From positions 1-64,000 of the forward strand of contig JAGCWA010000028.1 of the NCBI GenBank assembly GCA_017962085.1: a stretch of 64,000 nt of DNA, in the 5' to 3' direction. Positions within the stretch are counted from its first letter, which is position 1. Each line of letters starts with the position of its first letter. This DNA comes from Paludibacteraceae bacterium (lineage in GTDB: Bacteria; Bacteroidota; Bacteroidia; Bacteroidales; Paludibacteraceae). A program made the translations under genes and the position numbers. Shown here piece after piece: positions 8,087 to 17,128 of the stretch. Below the pieces are notes generated by a model, which did no database searches, was not told the origin of the DNA, and saw only the letters and a program-made list of their open reading frames with translations.

Positions 8087-9124
8087 TTACTTATAAAACG
8101 TTTTCGAGAAGGCGCTCGTCTCACCCCTGCCCCACACGCAACGTAACCACCACGCATGGAAGAAACCCAGTCCGTAGCCCCACAACTGCGTGAAAGCGGC
8201 CGGGACGGAAAGCAATCCAATCTTCACGCTACTATTTTTCACCATCGAGTCCACCATCACCAGCAACGAATAGAGCACTATCGGTGCGATACACACCCCA
8301 GCCATACAAGCCCAAAGTGAAGAGGAAGCAACAACGGACAACAAGCAACAAACCACAGCGCACACGATGCACAGCAATGAGCCCGCCGTAAAAACAGCCG
8401 GTAGCAGATGCACCAGTTTCAGCGATTCAGGGTATTTCTTATATAGATTGATGCGGGCCATGCCACTGTTATAGACTTGTTTGAAGAACTTCTTCAAATC
8501 CGTCCTACGCTTGTGCCACACCCATGATTCAGGGAACAGACGGCACTTGTAACCACCCTTGAAGACACGAATGCTGAAATCTATGTCCTCGCCAAAACGC
8601 ATGGAAGAAAAACCTCCCAAAGCCCGGAATACATCCGCCTTCACCCCTAGATTGAAACTACGGGGGTAAAACTTATCCATCTTCTTTTTGCCGCCACGGA
8701 TTCCACCCGTAGTAAAGAAAGAGGTCATGCTATAACTGATCGCCTTCTGAAGATCCGTGAAGGAATCATGCGCACGGTCCGGTCCGCCGAAAGCGTCCGC
8801 ATACTCACGCTCCAGTTCGTCCGCCGTGTTCTTCAGATAGTCTTGCGGAAGGATTACATCAGAATCCAAAATCAGGAAATATTCGCCTTGGGCACGTTCA
8901 GCCGCATAGTTGCGCGTCTGACCGGGACCGCTATTCTCCTTGTAGAAATAGCGGAGGGCCATCTTATCGGAAAAGGAAGCGCAAACATCCTCACACCTCA
9001 GGGTAGAACCATCGTCCACCACAACCACTTCAAAATCCGCGAACGTCTGAGAAGAAAGGCTTTCAAGAAGTTCCCTCAACTCATTCGGTCGATTGTAGAC
9101 AGGGACTAATACCGAGAATTTCAT
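8087..9124 (-). CDS. Family 2 glycosyltransferase with C-terminal membrane segments
   Basis: A 345-residue GT2 enzyme that would transfer a sugar from a nucleotide donor at the inner face of the membrane. The GT-A domain fills roughly residues 1-220: opening VLVPVYNRPNELRELLESL, VVVDDGS near residues 34-40 for nucleotide binding, LILDSDVILP with the metal-binding DSD near residue 93, and the acceptor-side FGEDIDFSIRVFKGGY. The tail carries two or three hydrophobic spans (about 235-300 and 310-330) that would anchor it. The gene follows the VanZ-like gene by 13 bases and is likely co-transcribed. It lies outside the large glycan cluster, so its product may be a different lipid-linked glycan. 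The acceptor is not predictable. Confidence 0.88.
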   Translation of the reverse strand: MKFSVLVPVYNRPNELRELLESLSSQTFADFEVVVVDDGSTLRCEDVCASFSDKMALRYFYKENSGPGQTRNYAAERAQGEYFLILDSDVILPQDYLKNTADELEREYADAFGGPDRAHDSFTDLQKAISYSMTSFFTTGGIRGGKKKMDKFYPRSFNLGVKADVFRALGGFSSMRFGEDIDFSIRVFKGGYKCRLFPESWVWHKRRTDLKKFFKQVYNSGMARINLYKKYPESLKLVHLLPAVFTAGSLLCIVCAVVCCLLSVVASSSLWACMAGVCIAPIVLYSLLVMVDSMVKNSSVKIGLLSVPAAFTQLWGYGLGFFHAWWLRCVWGRGETSAFSKTFYK

Positions 9125-9137
9125 ATACGGAATATAA

Positions 9138-9542
9138 TCAACGACAACTGATACCCTGATCCTCAGGCTTCACATACTTAGGAAGGAGCTTCTTCGCCAA
9201 GAAATAAGCCGCCACAGCGCCCAAGGAGTCAGCCAACCAATCGCTCCAGTCTCCCGTACGAGGAGGGAAGCAATACTCCTGCAACAGTTCAATGGCACCC
9301 CCATACACGATAGGATAGATAAGTCCCCAAAGCCGCATTTGGCGGTCACTGAAATCATACCGCTGACGATAGAGCTCAAAGCACACGACACCCGACAAGG
9401 CGAAATACATCAGGAAGTGAGCCAATTTGTCCACCCCAGAGAATTGCAACTCAGGTATTTCAGGAACCGAACGGATGATACTCAAATACAAAACGACGAG
9501 CGATAACACTATGGACATGCCATAAATCCTAAAAAAACGCAT
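9138..9542 (-). CDS. VanZ-like small membrane protein
   Basis: A 134-residue protein with about four hydrophobic helices. It carries the VanZ-family features: an early DKLAHFLMYFALSG helix with the conserved Asp-Lys-x-x-His, and a later GGAIELLQEYCFPPRTGDWSDW loop whose E-x-x-Q and R-x-x-D-x-x-D residues are typical. VanZ-like proteins are integral inner-membrane proteins of poorly known function; the name comes from low-level teicoplanin resistance. I chose the ATG at 9542 because a longer frame to 9635 would run through the divergent promoter region. It leads the VanZ-GT2 pair. Confidence 0.82.
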   Translation of the reverse strand: MRFFRIYGMSIVLSLVVLYLSIIRSVPEIPELQFSGVDKLAHFLMYFALSGVVCFELYRQRYDFSDRQMRLWGLIYPIVYGGAIELLQEYCFPPRTGDWSDWLADSLGAVAAYFLAKKLLPKYVKPEDQGISCR

Positions 9543-9604
9543 ACCGATAACATTTTTATTAGCCACCGAAAACGAGCGAAGGCTAATCTTATTTATATTT
9601 TTCT

Positions 9605-9620
9605 TACCTTTGCAAAGATA
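9605..9620. promoter_or_regulatory. Back-to-back divergent -7 boxes for trpS and the VanZ-GT2 operon
   Basis: TACCTTTG (9605-9612, plus strand) abuts CAAAGATA (9613-9620), which reads TATCTTTG on the minus strand. The two promoters thus share a near-palindromic core, ctttgcaaag. The trpS start follows 30 bases later; the VanZ start is about 60 bases away on the other side. Confidence 0.6.
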
Positions 9621-9641
9621 TAAAAAATAAAGCAATTTAAA

Positions 9642-10631
9642 ATGAAAACTGTCGTAAGCGGCATCCGTTCAACAGGCAACTTACACCTGGGCAACTACTA
9701 CGGAGCATTAAAGAACTTCATACGCATGCAAGAGAACAACCGTTGCTTCTTCTTCATCGCAGACTATCATTCCCTAACCACACATCCAGACCCCAACATC
9801 CTCTATCCAAACGTGAAAAGCGTTTTGACGGAGTATCTGGCATGCGGACTTGATCCCGAGAAATCAGCCATCTTCATCCAAAGTGATGTGCCGGAAGTGG
9901 TGGAGCTCTATTTGATGCTCAACATGCACGCCTACCTCGGAGAGCTGACGAAGACAGTCTCCTTCAAAGACAAGGCGAGAAAACAACCCGAGAACGTGAA
10001 CGCCGGACTCCTCACCTACCCGACCCTGATGGCGGCGGATATCCTTATCCACAATGCGGACCAAGTGCCTGTAGGCAAAGACCAGCTCCAACACCTGGAG
10101 ATGACCCGCAACTTCGCCAAACGATTCAACAATTTCTACAAGGTGGAATACTTCAAAGAGCCGGTAGCCTACAACGACGGCACAGAGCCTATCAAAATTC
10201 CAGGATTGGACGGCAGCGGCAAGATGGGCAAGTCTGAAGGCAACTGCATCTACTTAGCAGACGATCCGAAGACCATCGAGAAGAAGGTGAAAAAAGCGTT
10301 GACCGACCAAGGACCAACCGAACCTAACTCTCCGAAGCCAGACTACATAGAGAACCTCTTCACCATCATGAAGGTCGTATCCGCACCTGAGACCGTTCAA
10401 TACTTTGATGAGCAATGGAACAAGTGCGAAATACGTTACGGCGACCTGAAAAAGCAGTTGGCCGCTGACATCATCGCAGCCACGGATCCTATCCGCGAGC
10501 GCATCGCCTACATCGACGCCCATCCGGAGATCCTGCACAACGCAATCACCCGAGGAAAAGAATTGGCCCGCGAAAGCGCCTCGAAGACCATCAGAGAGGT
10601 ACGGGAAATCATGGGTTTCAGAAACTTCTAA
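9642..10631 (+). CDS. trpS: Tryptophanyl-tRNA synthetase
   Basis: Class I aminoacyl-tRNA synthetase that activates tryptophan with ATP and charges tRNA-Trp. Its 329 residues match the usual bacterial size of about 330. The HIGH-type motif appears as LHLGNYYGAL near residues 14-23. The KMSKS-type loop is KMGKSEGN at residues 194-201. The tryptophan/adenine pocket segments YPTLMAADILIHNADQVPVGKDQ are well conserved. A helical anticodon-binding tail ends the protein. It is monocistronic, transcribed from the divergent promoter region and closed by a terminator. Confidence 0.97.
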   Translation: MKTVVSGIRSTGNLHLGNYYGALKNFIRMQENNRCFFFIADYHSLTTHPDPNILYPNVKSVLTEYLACGLDPEKSAIFIQSDVPEVVELYLMLNMHAYLGELTKTVSFKDKARKQPENVNAGLLTYPTLMAADILIHNADQVPVGKDQLQHLEMTRNFAKRFNNFYKVEYFKEPVAYNDGTEPIKIPGLDGSGKMGKSEGNCIYLADDPKTIEKKVKKALTDQGPTEPNSPKPDYIENLFTIMKVVSAPETVQYFDEQWNKCEIRYGDLKKQLAADIIAATDPIRERIAYIDAHPEILHNAITRGKELARESASKTIREVREIMGFRNF

Positions 10632-10679
10632 CAGAGAATTCGGTATAAAGTCAAAGGCGACTTTAAGCTAAGCAAAAAC

Positions 10680-10716
10680 AAAAAAGGCTGGATCATCTAA
10701 GACCCAGCCTTTTTTG
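10680..10716. terminator. Bidirectional terminator between trpS and the glycan cluster
   Basis: AAAAAAGGCTGG and CCAGCCTTTTTT form a hairpin flanked by A-run and T-run. It can end trpS on the plus strand and the YfhO-type gene on the minus strand. A smaller hairpin AAAGTC/GACTTT lies at 10647-10664. Confidence 0.8.
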
Positions 10717-10738
10717 TATATCCGCTCCTAGCCAAGGA

Positions 10739-13210
10739 TTAACCCATTTCTTCTTGTTTACGACGTGAACGAACAAAGCCATACACGGACTTACCAACAG
10801 CAAAGATGATTAAACCATAAAGTATCACATAGCATATTAACGCAATCGGTTTAGCCGACTTTATACTATCAGGATAGAACACGAACTCTATGGAATGCTT
10901 ACCGGCAGGAACATTCAACGCTCTCAGCAAATAGTTCGCCCTAAAATGAGGGGTTTCCTGGCCATCGATATAGGCCCTCCATCCATATGGATAATAAATC
11001 TCGGAGAAAACAATCGTTCCATCCTTTTCAGACTGGGACTCATACACCAACTTGTTCGGGGCGTAACTAATCTCCTTAACAGTCGCCAAGCTATCATGCG
11101 ACAAGCCACTGTTCACAAATTCAGAGAACTTCACGTCAGTAACAGCCGTATTCTTCACATTGATTGTTTTAAGGGCATCAGACTCCTCGTTTGGAGTGTT
11201 AGCCACGACGATAGAGTCAACGAACCATGCATTCCCCATCGCATCCGGATTACGTTGAGGAATAGCCTGACCATCCTGTCCCTTTGTAATCACATATTTC
11301 GTATTCAACATGTTCAACACAGGCATGTTAAACTTCGAAATGTGCTCTTCGATCAGATCCTGATAACGGCGCAACTTAGCCGCATGATAACCACCAACCG
11401 ATTTAAAATAGTAAGAGGTGCGGGATTCGTTGAAGGTATTGGTCGTCAAGTTCAAGACACGATAGTTCGGATCCTTCTCCGTAGAGAGCAGTTGCTCTTC
11501 CCAAGGCAACTTCTTGAAATAGTTCTTTTCCTCCTTCACCGTAACAAAATTATCGTTGTTAAAATAGCGCTTGTTGATCGGCCACATATCGAACAATATG
11601 AACAAACCCAACAACAACACGAAGATTTTCGACTTCAGCTTATCATTCACGTACAACCACACCAAGACAAACGCCACCGCTATAAGGAAGAAGGAGCGTA
11701 AGGCATCCGACCTGAGCATTGATTCACGCTCATCCATAATCGATGAAACCAACCAATCAGGCAAGTTCCTGAAGCTATTCGCATCATTCACCGAAGAGAA
11801 ATCAAACAAAGCCCCACCCAAAATCCAGAAGATGAGGCAAAGTCCACCTGTCACACCCGCCGAAATATACAACTTCTTGATCAGGTCTTTCTTTTCCATC
11901 TCCCCGTCCATTATTCTCTTCAAAGCCAAGAAGCCCAAAAGAGGCATTGTCACTTCAGCCACGACCAATATAGAGGAGACTGCACGGAACTTATTGTACA
12001 TCGGGAAATATTTGAAGAAGAAATCCGTAAGAGGCATGAAGTTATGTCCCCATGAGAGCAAGATCGACATCACCGTAGCTGCCAGCAACGCCCATTTATA
12101 TGGACCCTCAACCACGCAGAGACCCAAGACGAACAAGAAACACACAATCGCACCAACATAGACAGGGCCAGCGGTGAAAGGCTGATCACCCCAATAAGTT
12201 GGCATATGCTTAACATACTGAGCAGCTTCACGGCGAGAAACGCCATGGTCAACGAGGCTCTTATAGATTTCGGAGTTCGTGCCCACATCATAGCCAGACG
12301 CATTTCCCATAAACCCAGGGACCAGCATAGTGAATGTCTCGCCCACTCCATAACTCCAAGCGGTCGCATAATCCAAATCCAACCCCTCCGTCTTGTTTTG
12401 TCCGTCAGATTCCTTCACCAACTCGGAATGTCCGCCGCGCATAGTCTCCGTCACATATTCTTGATTCACACTATACCTCGGATAGTTAGTGCCGATTCCG
12501 ACCAAAAGCGCCGCACAGAACAAGAGAGAGGCGATAGCTAAATCCTTATACCGTTTCTCCTTCACATGGATGTATACCTCAGCCACGAACAGCACACCAA
12601 TCAACAAACATATATAATAAGCCATCTGCGGGTGACGCATCATTCCCAAACAGGTATAAAGAATTGTAAAAATGGAACCCAGTAGATATTTTTTCTGGAA
12701 TGTCAGGTAAAATCCCGCGATCACAGGCGCCATAAAGGCTATTGTCTCCGCCTTGGTATTATGCCCCGCCGCGATTATTATAAAGAAATAGGAAGAGAGC
12801 GCAATCGCGATCGACCCAACTATGGATAACCATGTATTTATCTTGAACGACCGTAAAAGGATGAAAAAGCAAATGAAGTAACTCAATATGAAAGCCAACA
12901 CACCAGTAAAGGAGAGAGTCGATATTGATCTTAATGTATAATAATTCCCCTCACCAGGGAAAACAGATCCACTAATATGATAAGTAGGCATACCACAGAA
13001 CATAGAACCCGTCCACCATGATTCGTTCCCGGTCTCAGATTTATACTCAAATAACTCCTGCGACATTCCTTTACTACTCTCGACATCTCCCGCCATTAAT
13101 GTTTTCCCCTCTAATACAGGAGAGGCATACACCAATGTCAGCACGAGAAAAATAACTAATGCAACCCCATACGGCAACACACTTTTCACCGAAAAACGTT
13201 TCTGGTCCAT
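10739..13210 (-). CDS. YfhO-family polytopic membrane protein
   Basis: An 823-residue integral membrane protein of the YfhO type. It has about a dozen hydrophobic helices in residues 15-530, a large extracytoplasmic domain (about 555-790) and a last helix near the C-terminus before a basic RSRRKQEE tail. The first loop has ASPVLEGKTLMAGDVESSKGM, the usual family start, where an Asp after the first helix resembles the acceptor-binding Asp of GT-C glycosyltransferases. Firmicute YfhO relatives assist glycosylation of cell-wall polymers. Here the gene is the last of the glycan cluster, so a role in sugar transfer outside the membrane is a reasonable inference. The gap to the upstream gene is 101 bases. 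Confidence 0.88.
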   Translation of the reverse strand: MDQKRFSVKSVLPYGVALVIFLVLTLVYASPVLEGKTLMAGDVESSKGMSQELFEYKSETGNESWWTGSMFCGMPTYHISGSVFPGEGNYYTLRSISTLSFTGVLAFILSYFICFFILLRSFKINTWLSIVGSIAIALSSYFFIIIAAGHNTKAETIAFMAPVIAGFYLTFQKKYLLGSIFTILYTCLGMMRHPQMAYYICLLIGVLFVAEVYIHVKEKRYKDLAIASLLFCAALLVGIGTNYPRYSVNQEYVTETMRGGHSELVKESDGQNKTEGLDLDYATAWSYGVGETFTMLVPGFMGNASGYDVGTNSEIYKSLVDHGVSRREAAQYVKHMPTYWGDQPFTAGPVYVGAIVCFLFVLGLCVVEGPYKWALLAATVMSILLSWGHNFMPLTDFFFKYFPMYNKFRAVSSILVVAEVTMPLLGFLALKRIMDGEMEKKDLIKKLYISAGVTGGLCLIFWILGGALFDFSSVNDANSFRNLPDWLVSSIMDERESMLRSDALRSFFLIAVAFVLVWLYVNDKLKSKIFVLLLGLFILFDMWPINKRYFNNDNFVTVKEEKNYFKKLPWEEQLLSTEKDPNYRVLNLTTNTFNESRTSYYFKSVGGYHAAKLRRYQDLIEEHISKFNMPVLNMLNTKYVITKGQDGQAIPQRNPDAMGNAWFVDSIVVANTPNEESDALKTINVKNTAVTDVKFSEFVNSGLSHDSLATVKEISYAPNKLVYESQSEKDGTIVFSEIYYPYGWRAYIDGQETPHFRANYLLRALNVPAGKHSIEFVFYPDSIKSAKPIALICYVILYGLIIFAVGKSVYGFVRSRRKQEEMG

Positions 13211-13311
13211 TTCCTTCTTTTTTACTTATTAAACATTATGGATTTATTTCTTCAACACACGAATATAACTTATCAAATCATTTCATTATCATTCTTGTAT
13301 GGGCTGGTCCG

Positions 13312-14337
13312 CTACACGACCAAATTCAGCCGCCTAACAATCCTAGCCATTAACCGGGTCGTCAACCAAGGACAATTCTTGAATAGGAAAGTCAAACACC
13401 TCAATTTAAAATCGCCCTTGTAATATACATTGTCAGTGTAATCTGGAATCTGAGATTCCAATTCCATGCCAATTTCCCTCAACGCGGGAGTCGTCGGGGA
13501 GGAAGAGTTGTACAAGAAGTTAAGCACAGAGGAAACATACCCCTTCTTCATATATACATAATCCACCTCCGCCTTATATGTATCATACACTCCGTTCTCT
13601 TTGGCGAATCGCATTAATTTAGCGAATGTGGCCAGTCTTTTCTTATACTTATCGCTCACCTTTGTGGTGCAAATAGAACCCGGGCGTATCAAATAATGAT
13701 AAAAAGGTTTATCCACATGTGCGATACTCTCTGCCGTCATCAGACAACACGAAACGAAGTAACTATCATCGGCAGATCGCTCTTCCGGATAGGAGATTTG
13801 GTACTTCTCCAACAAATCCCTTTTATAAATGAACGACCAAAACAAGGAAACATAATTCCGCAAGAAATAACGCCTATTCTGTGGCGTGAAAAAGCCGTTG
13901 TCAACAATTGGATTCCTCAATATTTCCGTGGCTTTCCCATCCTCATAATCCTTAAAAGCATGGCAGTAACACAAGTCAGTTTTACCATACTTGGAGGCCT
14001 CATTATACAATTCTTCGAACATGGTCGGCTCAATGGTATCGTCACTGTCAACAAAAGCGACATACTCTCCCTCCGCATATTGGAAAGCGAAATTGCGAGC
14101 CATGCCAGCGCCTAAGTTATGCTCCGGTTTGATAAACTTAAACTGAGACTCTCTCGCATGCCCTTTTATAACATTCTTGGCCTTTTCGATGCTATTGTCC
14201 GGGCCATGATCATCAACAAAAATGAACTCCATCTCATCCAACGTCTGACGGAGCAGCGATTCTGTACACTTCTCTATATATTTCTCCACGCCATAGACGG
14301 GAAGAATAACGGAAACCTTTATCATTTTATCACTCAT
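13312..14337 (-). CDS. Family 2 glycosyltransferase
   Basis: A 341-residue GT2 enzyme with a GT-A fold. It opens with VSVILPVYGVEKYIEKCTESL, has FVDDHGPDNS near residues 39-48 (nucleotide site) and AFVDSDDTIEP near residues 94-104 (metal-binding DSDD). The pattern fits the WcaA/EpsJ-like capsule and LPS transferases, and no membrane helices are seen. Its ATGA start overlaps the stop of the upstream GT4 gene by four bases, so translational coupling is likely. It presumably adds one sugar of the surface glycan. The donor cannot be inferred, although UDP-Galf is possible because glf is in the same cluster. Confidence 0.9.
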   Translation of the reverse strand: MSDKMIKVSVILPVYGVEKYIEKCTESLLRQTLDEMEFIFVDDHGPDNSIEKAKNVIKGHARESQFKFIKPEHNLGAGMARNFAFQYAEGEYVAFVDSDDTIEPTMFEELYNEASKYGKTDLCYCHAFKDYEDGKATEILRNPIVDNGFFTPQNRRYFLRNYVSLFWSFIYKRDLLEKYQISYPEERSADDSYFVSCCLMTAESIAHVDKPFYHYLIRPGSICTTKVSDKYKKRLATFAKLMRFAKENGVYDTYKAEVDYVYMKKGYVSSVLNFLYNSSSPTTPALREIGMELESQIPDYTDNVYYKGDFKLRCLTFLFKNCPWLTTRLMARIVRRLNLVV

Positions 14338-15539
14338 TCAGCTAAACTTTCAAACAGCTCCATCCACTTCGGAACCACCGATTCCGCACTAAACCTATCA
14401 ACCATCTGCACCCCCTTTCGGGACATCGTCTCACGCAGGTCTTGGTTCGACATTAAAGTCCGGAGCCTCGAACAATAGTCATCCATACGACCATCCCCAA
14501 CAATAAAGCCATTGACGCCATCCTCCACCATATCATGCAATGGTTCAAAACTATCAAAGGCAACCGGGACAGCCCCCATAGACAAAGCCTCCAACAAAAC
14601 CATTCCAAAACCCTCGAAAGCGGAAGTCATCATAAAGACAGAAGCCCGACCGTAATACGGATAAGGATCCTTAAGACCTTCGAACCGCACATTTCTCAGA
14701 TTCGAGGACTTGACATACGCACGATAGTAATCCTCATCTTCCCCATATCCCACTATGCGAAAAACCCAATCGGGAAACTCATTCTCAATCCGACGCCAAG
14801 CCTCCAAGGCCAATGACAATCGCTTATGGCGGTCATCAAACCGTCCGACCCACAAGACCTCCTTTTGTTTCTCGCCCCTTCCCATATCATATTTCTGCTT
14901 ATACGGAAGGATATTGGGAATCGAGCATATCTTATCATCACATTGCACATTCGCATATTGGGCATATTTCTCTCTGAACTTCCCAGTTAACACGACAACC
15001 TTGTCGGACAATTGATATGGCACCTTATACTTCTTCTCGATTTTCGAGCGGATTGCCTTTTGCGCCACAGCCCCAAAAATCTGGAACAACAGGTATTTCA
15101 AGTTATATATCAAATTCCGCCCGTTAAGGATTCTGTGCAATAGGACCTTCACATTCGCCTTCGTGAACTCAAACCCAGGCATGTTGTGGAACATGAAAAT
15201 CAACTTGCAAAATCCCGCGCTCCTTACAGCCTCAGAGACATCACGGATAATCGAGGTCACGTTCTCATCCGATCCCTGCACAATGACAAAATGGATATGT
15301 CTTTCGCATATCAGGGAATGGAAATCCCCACACACATTATCTTTTGAAATCCTTTTCGAATCAGAAAAAACATTCACAACGTCCGACTCCCTTTCAAAGA
15401 CCTCTAGATAGGCGGAATAACACGAAACACCTCTTTGCACCAGCTCCGTGGCCAAATCATACGTCACACGCTCGATTCCGCCAATGAGCGGATCAACATT
15501 ACGATGTGTGACAAAAAGGATGTTCATGTCCATATCCAT
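14334..15539 (-). CDS. Family 4-type (GT-B) glycosyltransferase
   Basis: About 401 residues with the retaining GT4 layout. The N-terminal domain has the glycine-rich acceptor loop (NVDPLIGGIERVTYDLATEL). The C-terminal Rossmann domain has VLWVGRFDDRHKRLSLALEAW. The donor-binding E-x7-E region is FEGFGMVLLEALSMGAVPVAFD. Such enzymes use nucleotide-activated hexoses at the cytoplasmic face of the membrane. Several ATG codons are clustered at the start (15539, 15533, 15527); I use the first, three bases after the upstream stop. The gene is coupled to neighbours on both sides within the glycan operon. Substrate unknown. Confidence 0.9.
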   Translation of the reverse strand: MDMDMNILFVTHRNVDPLIGGIERVTYDLATELVQRGVSCYSAYLEVFERESDVVNVFSDSKRISKDNVCGDFHSLICERHIHFVIVQGSDENVTSIIRDVSEAVRSAGFCKLIFMFHNMPGFEFTKANVKVLLHRILNGRNLIYNLKYLLFQIFGAVAQKAIRSKIEKKYKVPYQLSDKVVVLTGKFREKYAQYANVQCDDKICSIPNILPYKQKYDMGRGEKQKEVLWVGRFDDRHKRLSLALEAWRRIENEFPDWVFRIVGYGEDEDYYRAYVKSSNLRNVRFEGLKDPYPYYGRASVFMMTSAFEGFGMVLLEALSMGAVPVAFDSFEPLHDMVEDGVNGFIVGDGRMDDYCSRLRTLMSNQDLRETMSRKGVQMVDRFSAESVVPKWMELFESLAE

Positions 15540-15542
15540 CAA

Positions 15543-17093
15543 CTACTCCTCTTCTGACAAGCTCTCTTTCTTAGGGAAAGAAAGATATTTATAATATAAT
15601 TTCTTCCCCACCACCTGATAAGCGAAAGAAAGGAATTTGTCAAAGAGACTAAAACCTGCGTATTTCGAGTAATCAAAACGATGTTTCCCCACCTTTTTGG
15701 ATGTCAAAGAATGTCCGCAATATTGGTTCAACTCTTCCTCGTCATTAAACCTATAATATCCGTATTTCAGGGCATTCAACAATGGTTTGGCACTCAAATT
15801 CCGATCCAAAATCAACGCATCCATTTCCTCAAGGTTCTGAGGGATATAGCAACAATCCAACTTACTGTATATGCATTTTGACAAAAGGACAACAGGCTTC
15901 CCCATATAAGAAGCCTCCGGTCCCGTTGTAGACCCAAAAACGATGACCTTGTCCGACGCATCCATCACCGCATACGTACTAATAGGAGAGTCAGCCGGGA
16001 TGATAGTAAAATTCGATTTGTTTTCGAACAGCTTATACAACGCGGTATGATAGCGATATTTCACATTCTTCAAATTTGGATGAACCCTCAGATAAAAATG
16101 GTACCCTTCCAAATGGTCATACCTTTCAATTAAGCATTTTATTCCCTCATACTGGGAATTAAACATAGAACCCGTCTCGTATTCATCTCCCAGAGAAGCG
16201 AACTCATCCTCGGAACTATTCAAGATGCAAATATTGTACTTATTTTCGTCCCAATTCTCGGGCAATAATCCCTTTTTCTGATCCTTCACATACAACTTAT
16301 CTCCAGAAGCGATTGAATTCCTTCGTTTATAGAAGAAAGACTCCGCCACTTTCCTTTTGCATTCAGGAGAAAACTTGTCTGAATTCCACAATCTATCAAT
16401 ATACAACGTATTCTCATCCAAATCATGGACTGTCGATTCAAAAGACACCTTAACCTGTTGATTCTTAGTATTAAACTTTTGCTCAGAACAAATATACGGA
16501 ATATGATAAGCACGGGCCAATTCAACAACAGGACGAGCTTGAATCGTCCTCGAATTATGGCATTCCACCACATCAGGTTTCGTTTCCAACATGATCGCCT
16601 CCGCCACATCCACATACTGGCATATAAGTGTCAAGGCCTTTCTCATATAATCCTTGAACTCCTCATTGATTTCCGGAAACAAGTTTCTAGACAACGTCAA
16701 ATATGAAGAAAAAACAGCATACCCTATCTTCACATTCTTGTACTCGAGTTTCTTTAGTTCCTCAACCGAATTAAAATCTATTGAATAGTTGTTCTTAATA
16801 CTATCGCTGAATTTGGAGAAAGGGAGATATTGTACATTTTTCTTAGGCATATACTTAAATAGCAACTTTTTGTAAAGCATACAACATTTACAAATAGCCT
16901 TGTTCGAACTCATATTATGAGAACAACGATGAAAGAGTTTCCCATCACAATATGCCAAGACAATATCATTTCCATCTTTCACACGCTGAGTGGCGTAATC
17001 TAAAACGACAGAAAGCATTCCCGCATTATAAAAACTTGCCTTAAACGGCACAAAAATCGTATTTTTCATTAAAAAAACATATAAATCGGACAA
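15543..17093 (-). CDS. Capsule-type GT-B glycosyltransferase, candidate legionaminyl transferase
   Basis: A 516-residue soluble protein resembling the KpsC/KpsS and polysialyltransferase-like group of capsule GT-B enzymes. Features: a two-domain layout, an HP motif in RVHPNLKN (His338-Pro339), SPISTY (369-374) and GSTTGPEASYMGKP (387-400) for binding the CMP-sugar phosphate, plus acidic SSEDEFASLGDEYETG (293-308). Bacterial sialyltransferases use comparable (D/E)-(D/E)-G, HP and S-S/T motifs, so this is the best local candidate to use CMP-legionaminic acid. That is inference. A Cys/His cluster (His55, Cys57, Cys68, Cys70, Cys71) could bind a metal. A start at 17069 (MKNTIF) is equally plausible. 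It lies 35 bases after the nucleotidyltransferase gene. Confidence 0.78.
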   Translation of the reverse strand: MSDLYVFLMKNTIFVPFKASFYNAGMLSVVLDYATQRVKDGNDIVLAYCDGKLFHRCSHNMSSNKAICKCCMLYKKLLFKYMPKKNVQYLPFSKFSDSIKNNYSIDFNSVEELKKLEYKNVKIGYAVFSSYLTLSRNLFPEINEEFKDYMRKALTLICQYVDVAEAIMLETKPDVVECHNSRTIQARPVVELARAYHIPYICSEQKFNTKNQQVKVSFESTVHDLDENTLYIDRLWNSDKFSPECKRKVAESFFYKRRNSIASGDKLYVKDQKKGLLPENWDENKYNICILNSSEDEFASLGDEYETGSMFNSQYEGIKCLIERYDHLEGYHFYLRVHPNLKNVKYRYHTALYKLFENKSNFTIIPADSPISTYAVMDASDKVIVFGSTTGPEASYMGKPVVLLSKCIYSKLDCCYIPQNLEEMDALILDRNLSAKPLLNALKYGYYRFNDEEELNQYCGHSLTSKKVGKHRFDYSKYAGFSLFDKFLSFAYQVVGKKLYYKYLSFPKKESLSEEE

Positions 17094-17128
17094 TGTAAGA
17101 AAAGGAGGTCACATGAGGACGGACTATA

